The notes beneath the pieces were generated by a model. It did no database searches. It was not told the origin of the DNA and saw only the letters and a list, made by a program, of their open reading frames with translations. A program made the position numbers and the translations under genes. Shown piece by piece: positions 12,601 to 23,150 of a stretch of DNA of 64,000 nucleotides; position 1 is the stretch's first letter, and the number at the start of each line of letters is the position of its first letter. The stretch is from Carnegiea gigantea (lineage: Eukaryota; Streptophyta; Magnoliopsida; Caryophyllales; Cactaceae), in the NCBI GenBank assembly GCA_029747015.1, contig JAKOGI010002170.1, forward strand, positions 62,001 to 126,000, given 5' to 3'.

Positions 12601-15600
12601 AGGTATATTCTGGACTCCATTTTAGCGATTCAAATATTCTTTGGGTAGATTTCGTACTCTACAATATGACTTTTTTCTTTTGTCTTTCTGTTGAATTGTT
12701 TCACATTAACTGAAAACCGAGGCTTTCTGCCAGGTGGTCTTGAAATTGCTTTTCCTCAGTTTTGTTTCAAAAAAGAGTGAAAAAGGGGGAGTGCTGCATT
12801 TCGGTTCTGTCTTGTAAAGCTTTAAGGAGAAAGGCTTGTGAATTTTATGTTGTGTTTTGGTTGAGGTGTGTTTCAGTTTCTCCTCATATGGGGAGAAGAA
12901 TGGAACCATATCTGTGCACTTGGTGAATTATCTTATTTAGGCTATGCATAATCACAAATGGGAAACCACATAAGTTTGGGATATCTGAGTTCGAATTGGT
13001 TACAAGTGTCTTTCATGGGTATATGTCGAGATATGTGGCTGCTGTTTTTTCTGAAGTCTTGCTTGCTGGTAGTCTAAAATGGAGGGCTGAGTGCCCTTCA
13101 CCATGTTCGAGTGTTGTGTACTTGACTTGAGGTCAAGTAAAGACTTAAGTTTCATAGAGTTGCCCACTATTGGCAAGTGGTCACCATATGTGGTAAATAC
13201 GGAAGGCTACAAACTTTCTTTTAGTAGTCTTAAGGTGGTGGCGTATTTAACATCTAATGGGTGAAATGATTATGTTTAAATGGACTAAGTGGTCCATTGA
13301 AGTGAATCTCAAGATATGGTGGTATCATTGTGGCAGTGAGAAGAATGACCTCCAGTCCAATTTTGATGGGTGTGACTGCGGCATTGGTCGTGGCAGCTGC
13401 ACTGATGGCTGCAAAGTTACTGTCAATGGAAGCTCTGTTAGCAATTATGGCTTTGGGAGCATCTATCATGGTCATTGTTTTCCCTGTGGCACGTACGATC
13501 TCCTATTTGGACAGATACTCCTGACAGCTCTTTTATTCTTCTTTCTTTTTTGCTCATTTGATAGTGCTATTGAAGTTTTTCACGCAAGTTTTTTCATAGG
13601 ACTTCTTGGGATATGGCCTGTAGGAGGCTGCTTTGGAGTTTGAGAAAATAAGGATTAATTGGGCTAGGCACGTGCCAGATGAAATTTGAAGTTCTAGCTG
13701 CAGCCAATCCATTTTAGTTTTCTGGTTTCTTTTCCTTTCCTAAATTCTTTAATCCACTAGCTGAGTTCGTCGACGTGGATCTTTTTTCCCTGTTAGGTAA
13801 CTACTGCATAGAATCCATACAAGTGAGCTCTGACCTATTCTTCTGGAACTTATTGACCACCTAATTCGTTCTTTTCTGTATGTGTGGGGGAACTTCTTCC
13901 AATTCACTTTTGGACTTGAAATGTATCTTACTTGGCTTAGATACCGACTTTAATGCTAGGATTATAATTTTGGGGAATGTGGTCAGTGGGGCTGTAATTG
14001 CCTTTCCTTCATGTCCTTTCTTCTTCTGTGCTTATTCTCATAAGGACTGAGTAACAATGAATTGAGGATGGGATAAAATGAGTTAGGGTTCTCTATGTGT
14101 CATCTGATCTCTGTTTTCCTACAGTTGGTGGCGAGGATTTGTGGGACAATAGATGTCTTTCTTGGTGGGGATCTGGTGTCATGATTCTGCTTAAGAACAA
14201 ACTGCTTATGTTTGTTTGTGTTACTTTGAAGAGAGAATGATTCTTTGACATCTTTGGAATCTCCTTTGCTTGATCTCAATTTCCCCCTCTTTGACTGATG
14301 ATAATGAATACATTGGTAGGTGCATGGTACGTAAGCATTTGACGGTGTCAAATCTTGGGAAATACTTTTTGCTTTGACAAACCTTTTACAGGCTTCTATA
14401 TTGCCTGCTGAAGTGTGTTTCATTTCTCATAGTTTCTGGTTGCCATTTATATCAAACTGCTGTGGCGTAGATGAATAGATGCTGATTTCGACTTATTTAA
14501 CTCTTACCTGGTATTTTGTCGAAGAATCTATGTGCCCTCCCTGGACAAGCATCTTCTAGCTTCGGGTCTAGTTTTTACCGGAGATTGTCTTCCCTAATTT
14601 GATGAGAAATGACCTTTCCCTTTTGTTTGGTTATGCAATCAAAATCTTTATTACTTTATCTGTAGAGATCGCATTTGTTATATGGTGATTCTCTCAAATA
14701 TTTCTTATATCCCAAAAACGTATCTCTGCTATTAGTTATGCTCCTTCCTCCCTCTCAAATTAGTGACGCTTCTCCTGTTTTTATTGTTTTGAGTAATTCT
14801 CGTGTGGTTCTGTATTGCTGCTTTTGAATCTTGAACAGCATTTGTTGGGCTTTTCAACTCCCTGCCTCGTTTTTTTCAATATCATAGGGGCTGGAATGCA
14901 TGGAAGATCACAGTTGGGAGTCCTTGATTCTTTTTCCCATTAATATTTCTGAATTTCCAGCTGGAGCAGCAGTTCTATGTGCAACAGTAATTGAAGCTTT
15001 AACATGTAGTTTGATGTATTTGTGTGCCTGTGCGATAACTAGCTTCTCTATGTGTTGATGATCCTTTCTCTGCATTGCTGCAAATTGTCAGTTCAAACTG
15101 GAGTTGGGGGCGACAATTTAAATGCTTCATTCTTGTTTTTTGTAGAGGTTGAACCGCAATATTCTGGGGCAAGGATAGAGGGAGATATGGTAACATTGGA
15201 TTTTGTAAGGAGAATGATGGAGGACTTCAAAAACCAAAAGTGTTTGCATAAAAGGTATCCTGTGGTGCTAGCATATTCAGTGAATCAGGGTATATTACTG
15301 AATAGAAGTAGGATAGCAGCTTACATTTTCTGGCCTCTGGAGTAATGTGGAAACTTGATTTCTTTCTGCTGTCTATTTTCTGTGCTTTAGATACGCATTC
15401 CAGATTGTCTTGCAGACAAGAGAGTTGCTGTGTTCCTTGCCATCACTTGTTGATATAACCATACCTGATGGAAAGCATTTTACCGTGTGTGGTGATGTAC
15501 ATGGCCAGGTAACTTGATCAATTCTAGTATGAATTTTTTCCAAGGAATGAGTTGGGCATATGCTTCGTCAGACTTAAATATTTTAAGGGGCAGAAGGATA

Positions 15601-18600
15601 TTTTCTGAAAATTCGCATTCTATTCATTCCTAATTTTGCTTGGGAACACTAGCTTATTTCCATCGTTATAATTTGAAATGGGTTTAAACTTACTTTCACA
15701 GCTCCTTTTGTTTCCATCCTTGTTGGGGATTATGGCACCTTTTTATTGCTTGAAAACTCTCCTTTTATTTTGGATTCGAGCGGGAGGTGGATGGAGAATG
15801 AGGGAACTTCTATTCACTGCAAGAGATAGAATCAACACGTGTCGCACATGCCCTGCAATTCTGGTTATTAGTTTTAGAAACCACTCATCTAACAACAGTT
15901 AGGCCATTCTTTAGAATGCCGTGTTGCATGAATCTAAGGCCTAATCTACTCATTTTCTATGGCATAATGGGGAGCTGAAATCTGATGACATTACAGTTGC
16001 CACGACATCGGATGGTGTTGTCCACAATCCGCCTTCCAAATCCAGGCAATCTACCTCCTGCAATCCTGATATAGAGAGCTACATAAGTAACAAACAGCAG
16101 TTCTGTTCCTGAATTAGCGTAACTCCCTTTAAAGATGGATGTTTGACTGTGAGCATTTGCTGTTCTTTGCATGCATGTTTAAGGTAGGCTGAGTCAAAGA
16201 TGCCTGGGGTTCTCTGAGAAAAATGTTGCCTAGAATTCGGAGTTTCTGCAGCATGTTTGAATGTTTTAGGCAAATCATTTTTCTTATTCATGAGCCCTGC
16301 TGAGTGTGAAAGTTAAACATTAGAAAAGGTATATTGCTATGTGCTTCAGTCTTGCCCGCTTTCCTTCTCCAGACGAAAGGAAGGGAAAAATAAAAAAAGT
16401 AGATGGCGTCAAGATTTGCCGCAAATCTGAATAAGTGTGTTAAACTCGTGAAATTTATTACGAATTTTGTGCTTCATCGCTTTTGTTTTCATATTTGAGA
16501 GATTGAAATCGCTTCCATGTTTTTGGTACAGTTTTATGATCTTCTGAACATATTTGAGCTCAATGGACTTCCCTCAGAGGACAATCCATATCTGTTTAAT
16601 GGTGACTTTGTGGATAGAGGTTCCTTTTCCCTGGAGGTCATCCTAACACTGTTTGCATTTAAGTGCATGTGCCCATCTGGTAAATTATTAAATTACTTTT
16701 GGTTTCTTAGTTTATCCCTTTAACAGCCTTTTTTTTTTTTTTTGGGGGGGTGTTTTGATGCGTAATCTAGTTCATTTTCTGTATCTTAGTCTCTTCTGAT
16801 CCTAGTTTTAAAAAGCGCGCGGCGCACTGAGGCGCGTAAGGTCCCAAAGCGTGACGCGCGAGGCGTGAGGCGAAGGCGTACGCATCATGGACGCGAGGCG
16901 CACTTCTGTGCAAAAGTTTTTTAAAGTATTTCATATTTCATGAAGCATATTTTGCATAAACAAAGTTAGATCAATGTTTTTAAAATGTGATTAGACATCA
17001 ATATGGCTACTAACACCGCAAATAACATTAACATATGTTATCTTATCATCGTAGTTTCCCAGTGCACGTACTTACGGTACAAGTTTAACTCACATTCTAG
17101 CTCCCAAGGAAGGAAAAGAAGAAAAAAGGTAAAGGCAAGGCTAAGAAAAAGAAGAAAAAGGGGGAAGATATGGCCTTGCATTCTTGAGGCGCACCTCGTC
17201 CCCTCCGATGTGCTGACCTGGTCGCCTCACGCCGAGGCGCGCCTAGGCGTGCCTCAGGCGGGCTTTTTTAGACTAAGCTTCTGATGGTATCTTTATGTCT
17301 ATGCTCCTGCTTTGCATGCGAGAGACGAAAGGGGGGTGGGGGTTTCTATGGTCTTCACCTGAAATATAGATTAGAGGCCTACTTTTCAACATGTTAATAG
17401 TTGAGACAACTGTGAAATTGTCTGATACTTACGTTTTCGTGCATTTGACATTCTTGTTCTTGGAATTGCTAGCTATATATCTGGCCAGAGGGAATCATGA
17501 AAGCAGGAGCATGAACAAGATATATGGATTTGAGGGGGAAGTAAGGTCGAAGTTGAGCGAAACATTTGTTGAACTCTTTGCAGAAGTGTTCTGTTGTCTA
17601 CCTTTGGCTCATGTCATAAATCAGAAAGTCTTTGTAGTTCACGGTGGGCTTTTCAGTGTGGATGGAGTAAAGCTTTCTGATATTAGAGCAATCGATCGGT
17701 TTTGTGAACCCCCTGAAGAAGGTAACTGAGCCTGTGGCTAATTATTTTAAGTTTTCTTTTGTGATTTTCAGTGTACCCATTTGGATTTGTCCAATTCGGA
17801 TTTAGATGTTATCAGTGACTACTTGTCTTTCTGACAGAGAAGTTGTGGTTCATGTCTGTAAATACCATTATTTCATGTCCTTTTCATTGCTCCTATTATT
17901 GTAGAGATCAGTTCAATATGCTTTCTCGTAATGGTGTGATCCTCTGCTTTTCTTTTGCTTCATTCTGTGTAGTTTTATTTATTATGTCAGTTAAGAGATT
18001 TTTTTGCCATTGTCTTTTCTGGTTCTTGTCAAAACAAGTTTTTCTTTTGGTGGTTTCATGTGAATTAAGATATTTCCTTTTGGTTATTGACAGGATTGAT
18101 GTGTGAAATATTATGGAGTGATCCACAGCCCTTCCCAGGGAGGGGCCCGAGCAAGCGCGGCGTTGGTCTTTCGTTTGGTCCTGATGTAACAAAGAGGTTT
18201 CTTCAGGATAATAATCTAGGTATCTTCTTAATCCAAATTGTAATTATATGTCATTAGTTTTTATTGTCGTATTGAGGCTAACATATTCTTTTGCAGAGCT
18301 GCTTGTACGCTCTCATGAAGTGAAAGATGAAGGATATGAAATCGAGCATGAGGGAAAACTTATAACTGTATTTTCCGCACCAAATTATTGTGATCAGGTA
18401 CTGACTCATGTCACTCTTCAGTCTTCGTGTCATTCAGTCAATGTTGTTACCGAATAAGTGAAACTCTTAGTTTAGTAAGGTCAATGAATGATTAGATTGT
18501 GGTTTGTTTGAAGTTTCATCTATGCACCCCACACCACCTTGGATATGGTCAAAAAATGAAGGAAACATTAACTGGTTCTTAAGCTTCATTCTATCTGATA

Positions 18601-19330
18601 TTATTGCCTCCCTGGTAGTTACAGCTATTCAAAGCAAATGTTTCACCTTGATCAACAAAGCGTGTGCCCCGCCCCCCACCCCCCCCCCCCCCCCCAAAAA
18701 AAAAAAGAACCCCAAGCAGAACATTGTCTGAGAATTCTTGAAGAAATCACAGTATTAGTTTCCTTAAAATGCCTTACAAGTGTATCAAGTAACTACAGGC
18801 TTCCTCTGATTTTCATCTGTGGGGACTGTTTGTTTTTTTTCCCCGGGGGGGGGGGGGTGCGGTGGGGTTGCATTTGATTGAGTTTTGGTTATTTTGGTTA
18901 TGACTTTGAAATCTTTGGTGGGCTTGTATGTAACTTTGGTTTGCATTCTGGCAGATGGGTAACAAGGGTGCATTCATCCGTTTTGAAGCCCCTGTATTGA
19001 AGCCTAATATCGTCACATTCTCTGCTGTGGTCAGTGGCCTTTCCTCTAAATAGTCTTGAGTAATATACTCTTCTCAGTCGTTTCTCATAATGTAATCTGA
19101 CATCTTGATAAGTTTGGATGATGGAATTTGAAAATATGGAGGATCCTTCAACTTGCATGATTCTGGAATCAGGATAAATTAAGCTGAAGAGAACACACTT
19201 TTGATGCTTTGCTCTGTATCTGCACTTTTGTGGCCAAATATGTTTACGTTTTTGGTTGATGATATTGCAGCCACACCCTGATGTCAAACCGATGGCATAT
19301 GCCAACAACTTCCTCAGAATGTTCTCGTGA
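9698..19330 (+). CDS. PP5: Serine/threonine protein phosphatase 5 (PP5), 12 coding exons
   Basis: PP5 is a PPP-family metallophosphatase with an N-terminal TPR domain that binds Hsp90; the plant protein (PAPP5) also acts on phytochromes. Exons: 9698-9767, 10139-10308, 10473-10544, 11212-11362, 15146-15254, 15391-15508, 16532-16679, 17473-17721, 18094-18219, 18297-18397, 18955-19029, 19271-19330. All introns are GT-AG and phases join without stops, giving 482 residues, close to my memory of the 484-residue short Arabidopsis form. Three TPRs fill about residues 10-113. The catalytic core shows GDVHGQ (225-230), GDFVDRG (254-260), GNHE (286-289), [13 protein letters not shown] and NYCD, so metal- and phosphate-binding residues are intact. 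The start at 9698 has A at -3 and G at +4; an in-frame ATG at 9689 has poor context. Intron 4 (3.8 kb) holds a candidate cassette exon and intron 7 a MITE. Confidence 0.95.
13337..13492 (+). CDS. PP5: Candidate alternative PP5 cassette exon encoding membrane segments
   Basis: Inside PP5 intron 4, a 156-nt block sits between TTGTGGCAG and a GTACGA donor. It accepts the single G left by exon 4 and returns the same phase to exon 5, so inclusion adds exactly 52 residues with no stop (about 534 in total). The insert starts with basic residues (VRRM) and continues with two very hydrophobic stretches rich in Ala, Val, Leu, Met and Ile (around [13 protein letters not shown] and [16 protein letters not shown]), separated by a few polar residues. 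Arabidopsis and tomato PP5 are known to make a longer, membrane-anchored splice form, from memory 54 residues longer, with the insert between TPR and catalytic domains. The acceptor's pyrimidine tract is weak, as suits an optional exon. Without the splice the frame stops at TGA shortly after 13492. Confidence 0.75.
16801..17277. mobile_element. hAT-like MITE in PP5 intron 7
   Basis: A 477-bp insert is flanked by the 8-bp direct repeat CTTCTGAT (16793-16800 and 17278-17285). Its ends are imperfect inverted repeats: CCTAGTTTTAAAAAGC on the left against CTTAGTCTAAAAAAGC read from the right, both leading into GC-rich GAGGCGCG-type text. An 8-bp duplication suggests hAT-type mobilisation. The centre has an A/G-rich stretch (about 17103-17170) unlike the GC-rich arms. 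An open frame across 17003-17284 is not a gene. Confidence 0.75.
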
Positions 19331-20488
19331 TTCGATAAACTTGGTGTGTTCAGTTATAATTTTTGTGCTACTAGGATGGGAAAAAGCTGGAACTGCTGAC
19401 CTTTTTTCTGAGGGATCACTTGTTTCTCCCAACTTCTGGCTCAAGGTTTGCTCAATGTTGGGTGCTGGGAACAAGAAGTCTATTCTGAAACAGAAAAGAC
19501 TCTGCCATGTGAAATCATATGGTCATTTTTCTGATTTCCCCTTTGTCAAAGTGTTTTCTTCTTCTTTTCTTTTCATTTCTTTTTTTTTTTCCCTGGTTGT
19601 CGTCCAATAGTGTTTAACTGTTCCGCAGCATTCAAAGCTAACGAAGAATAATCACAGGAGAGGGGTTTTTTTTCCCCTTTATATTGGTTGTCTTTGATTG
19701 TATATCGGAGTTCTTGAATCTGTGCTAAAGCTGTTGATAATTGAATTGTAACTTGCACCATCTGTTTTTCCCCCCCACTGTTAATGCTTATATTCGCTAC
19801 CAGTTTGTGTTGGTGAACCATCACTCGCAATTAGGGTGGTTGTGAGATCGAATAGCAGGAAAATTACAGATTGAGGACTCGACCGAGGACAGGTGTAGAC
19901 TGAAATAATTGGACTGGGATGGACCAGGTTAGCTCGAAATGAGTAATGTGTGGTAGCAGCAGCCAGCATGGGCTCGGAATTGGCGTCTAAGCATGCGCTC
20001 AGTAGCCTCCGAGAAGTGATTTTGTACTGAATGCTCCAAGCCTCAAAATCTTCAAGTTCAGGTGGATGTGGTTTCAGGCTAAGTCAATTCAACAAATCTC
20101 AGTTCCACCACCTAAAAAAAAAAAAAAAAAAGAACACTAAAAAGAAATTAATTTCTCGTCTTAGGCTGACTCACTCACATTGAAAATCAGGGACACAATT
20201 TTGTCAATCCGATTCCGCGACCAAGGTAAAAGTAATTGAAAGAGAAATTAATCTCACCTTCTAAGCGCAGAAGGGCCGCCATGACCATGACTGAACCACC
20301 GGTCAAGCAACACTGGAAAGGTGAGTAGCAATCGGCCACCATGACTGTGAAGTGGGAGGGACAGAACGACCGGTCGAGCAACACTGGGAAGGTGAGTAGT
20401 GATGGACTATTTGAGGAGAGCAAGGTAAAAGCAATTGAAAAAGTTTTACTTTTGCATTTTATGTCTTCACTTTAGAGTAATAGACCAA
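19331..20488. other. PP5 3' flank and intergenic DNA with local direct repeats
   Basis: The PP5 3' UTR begins at 19331; no clear poly(A) signal was singled out. Further on there is a direct repeat CAAGGTAAAAG-AATTGAAA at about 20220 and again at about 20419. Between them are two copies of ACCGGTC-AGCAACACTGG-AAGGTGAGTAG (about 20298-20330 and 20370-20400). No gene is visible. Confidence 0.4.
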
Positions 20489-20491
20489 TAA

Positions 20492-20859
20492 GAGCATTTT
20501 CAGCCAACATTTCATATTGTGGAACTTTATCCGGTCAGAAGTTCTAACTTTTTGAAACGTATGTTCCTTCACTTCTCCAACCCATGAAACTTCAACTTAA
20601 ATCAATTAATAAAATATTTATAATTGACCCACCTTATAACATACAATCTTTTTTTTAATAACTCAAATAATATTTTTTAGAAGGAAAAAAAAAGGAAAAA
20701 CAAAAAAATGCACAAAATGACCCCAAAAAAAAGAGGAATGGGAGGCAGAATGCCTGCCTATTCCTCCACACGTGGGAATTGCAAATGAAGCCAATCAGCT
20801 GAAGACATGTGGCATGGGATCCACCAGCCAGGATCGTGTGTTTCTCGCTGAGAATGCTC
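20492..20859. mobile_element. Tourist-like MITE with TAA target duplication
   Basis: A 368-bp insert with inverted termini GAGCATTTTCAGC (left) and GAGCATTCTCAGC (read from the right), flanked by TAA at 20489-20491 and 20860-20862. The interior is AT-rich with no coding frame. A 3-bp TAA duplication fits the PIF/Harbinger-Tourist class, but the terminal sequence alone does not prove the superfamily. Confidence 0.65.
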
Positions 20860-20862
20860 TAA

Positions 20863-21356
20863 GGTTGTCACTGCTACTTACACAATGATAGAATAGGATT
20901 TTAGATGTACCTTAAGGGACATTTGGTGTTGGTATCTCTCCATCCTCTCGCCATCAAGGCATCAACCTATGCCTTGGCAGAGGCAACAGGTCTTGGTAAA
21001 GAGTCCATTTATCGTTATAGAAAACAAAATTAAAGATGGTACTATTGGTCTCCATAACCATAGGTGACTTCGAACGGAGGCCTCACTTGTAACATGGATG
21101 CTGTTTCAAACAGGCACCTCCTCGCTTGTACATGGGAATTGAAGCCTCTTTTGAAGGGTATATGGTTCACGTGGAAATGAATGATAGCGTAATGACAGGG
21201 CAACATTGAAAAATTTTAGGTTCAGGTGAAAATGATCTCTGTTGGCTACTCAGTACTCACCCCAACCGTTTGATATCATCATTACCTTTAAATGTCAAAA
21301 TGTACGCAAGTAGTGTATACGCAAATATGAGAAAAGAAATGTTGAGAGGATGTTCA
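20863..21356. other. Intergenic DNA, no gene seen
   Basis: Mixed-composition DNA between two MITEs. It contains no splice-able coding frame and no repeat structure that I can support. Confidence 0.4.
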
Positions 21357-21570
21357 GTAAGTCTTGTATGAGACCATCACATGATAACGTATACTGTGAG
21401 ATATGTCACACACTCATTAACTGTCTTCTAAACTTAAAAGAAAATGTGTTGCCATATAGGTAGTCTCACATCTCACACACTCATTAACTGTCTTCTGAAC
21501 TTAAAAGAAAAATGTGTTGCACATTGGTAGTCTCATTAAAAATTATTGTGAGATTGTCTCATATAAGAGA
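21357..21570. repeat. Foldback repeat with internal tandem duplication
   Basis: The ends are related inverted repeats (AGTCTTGTATGAGACC on the left, AATCTCTTATATGAGAC read from the right). Inside, a unit of about 67 bp occurs twice in tandem: CACACACTCATTAACTGTCTTCT-AACTTAAAAG...GGTAGTCTCA at 21407-21470 and 21475-21537. The GAGAC/GTCTC ends match another foldback at 22872-23150, so this looks like a small MITE family. No TSD was settled. Confidence 0.5.
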
Positions 21571-21779
21571 TTTATGTTGCCAATTTACTTGGGAAGTGGA
21601 GGGATCGACATTGGGCCTTGGGCTTGAACATCCTTCTTTTGGGCTTGTTGGCCCATTAGGGCTTCCCTTGAGATGGGACCCGGCCCATACTCAAAAAAGA
21701 AAATAAGAGTATACATAATCGATAACAAAAGGGCAAGGTAGAAAATATTGAAAGGTCACATTAGAACAAATAATACTAG

Positions 21780-22040
21780 GAACTTCACTTTCATGATACT
21801 GCCCCTCAAATTGCCACATGTGGATAAAAAATGCTCAACTTGCCAAGTAAATAGTGGGACTGACGCTGACCGAAAGCCTTGGTAAAAATATCTACTAATT
21901 GTTCAGTTGTGGGACTATGACAAGGCTAAATATCGCCGGTAATAATGTGTTCATGGAGAAAATAACAATCAACCTCAATATGTTTGACATGCTCATAAAA
22001 AAAATAGGATCATTGGCCATGTAAAAATAACGTAATTATC
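21780..22040 (-). pseudogene. Copia RNase H / pol C-terminal fragment
   Basis: On the minus strand the text reads YEHVKHIEVDCYFLHEHI, then a stop, then PTTEQLVDIFTKAFG, the end of a Ty1/copia RNase H domain. Only about 250 bases of coding likeness remain, and they are broken by a stop. It is a solo scrap of a copia polyprotein; no LTR or neighbouring pol domain is recognisable. A purine-tract-like end (GAGGGGCAG on the minus strand) follows near 21800, as expected at the 3' end of such an element. Confidence 0.75.
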
Positions 22041-22871
22041 ACAATAAAGATGTGCGTAGGTCACTAATAGTTTAAAACACCTCAAATGATTCCTCGTTTG
22101 AGTCTGAATAAACTAGTGTTACTGGGGCAAAGAGTTGAAATACATTTACTAAAATGGAGAATGCGGCATTTAAAATTCACAATGATTGGGGGGGGGGCGC
22201 ATTAAGAGGGTTAAGTCTCCTCTCTCCCAGTCTTCCCTTCTAAGCCATCTTATCACTATTTGGGAACAATGAAGACCCTACAGCAGGAAACTGCCAAGTG
22301 GGAAAAGTGAGTGCAACTTCAAATCTGGAGTTTGGAACTTCCCTATCTTTTGGTTATTGTCTTTTTGGGTAGTAAATTGCTATTATTTTACATTTTTTAA
22401 AAACAGAAGACAAACAATTCAATGGAGTTGGTTTGACTGGTCAAGATCGACAGGCAATGAAGAATAGCACCGTACAATCGATGCTCATGACATGAACATT
22501 AGACATTCGCGCAATTTTATACGTGTTCAACTGTTCTTGACACCGAATACACATGGTCATAGTATAAAGTGTACAAGTTCTTGTACTAGCAAAAGAAATA
22601 AACATAATATATAACTTCATGATACATACATATTTTTTGGACGTGGCACCAAGAGTATATTTTCCAAGGACATATAATAATAGTTGGTGTAGGCACCAAA
22701 AGTGCTACAACTGCAAGAAGCTTTTAAACTAGTTTGATTCCCCCCAAGATCATGTGAGTACGTAGTAGTGCCACTAAGCAGTTCCACTTTCGATAGGAAA
22801 AAGGTTCTTCTTATTTGTGTTTTTTTTTTTTTTTGGAGGGAGGGGAGGGGAGGGGAAGAGTAATAGGAAGC

Positions 22872-23150
22872 ATAGTAAGTTTCATGTAAAATTGTCTTAT
22901 ATAAGATATATTATGAGGTAGATGTTTTTATAGCGATTTTTCATAATAATTGTAATCATTAATCATGTATTTAAGGGTGATTATAATAAATTAAAAGTCA
23001 CTATTGGATGAACTATTAGTCACTCCCGAATTAAAAATTCACTCTAAAATACATTGGTAGTTCACTGCAAATTTCAAAAAAGTCAACTCTGAATGAGTCT
23101 GTCTCACCATAACTCTTATATGAGACAGTTGCACCTAAGAATTTGTGTAG
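22872..23150. repeat. Foldback MITE-like repeat, GTCTC/GAGAC ends
   Basis: The left end has ATTGTCTTATATAAGA and the right end, read inward, has ACTGTCTCATATAAGAG. They bracket an AT-rich interior with no coding frame. The ends resemble those of the 21357-21570 repeat and a stray GAGACTGTCTCAT at about 24118, which suggests a local family. Boundaries are approximate. Confidence 0.45.

Noticed and set aside
17003..17284. 93-codon open frame in PP5 intron 7
   Set aside because: It lies almost entirely inside the hAT-like MITE and its basic stretch comes from an A/G-rich patch. No splice signals link it to PP5.
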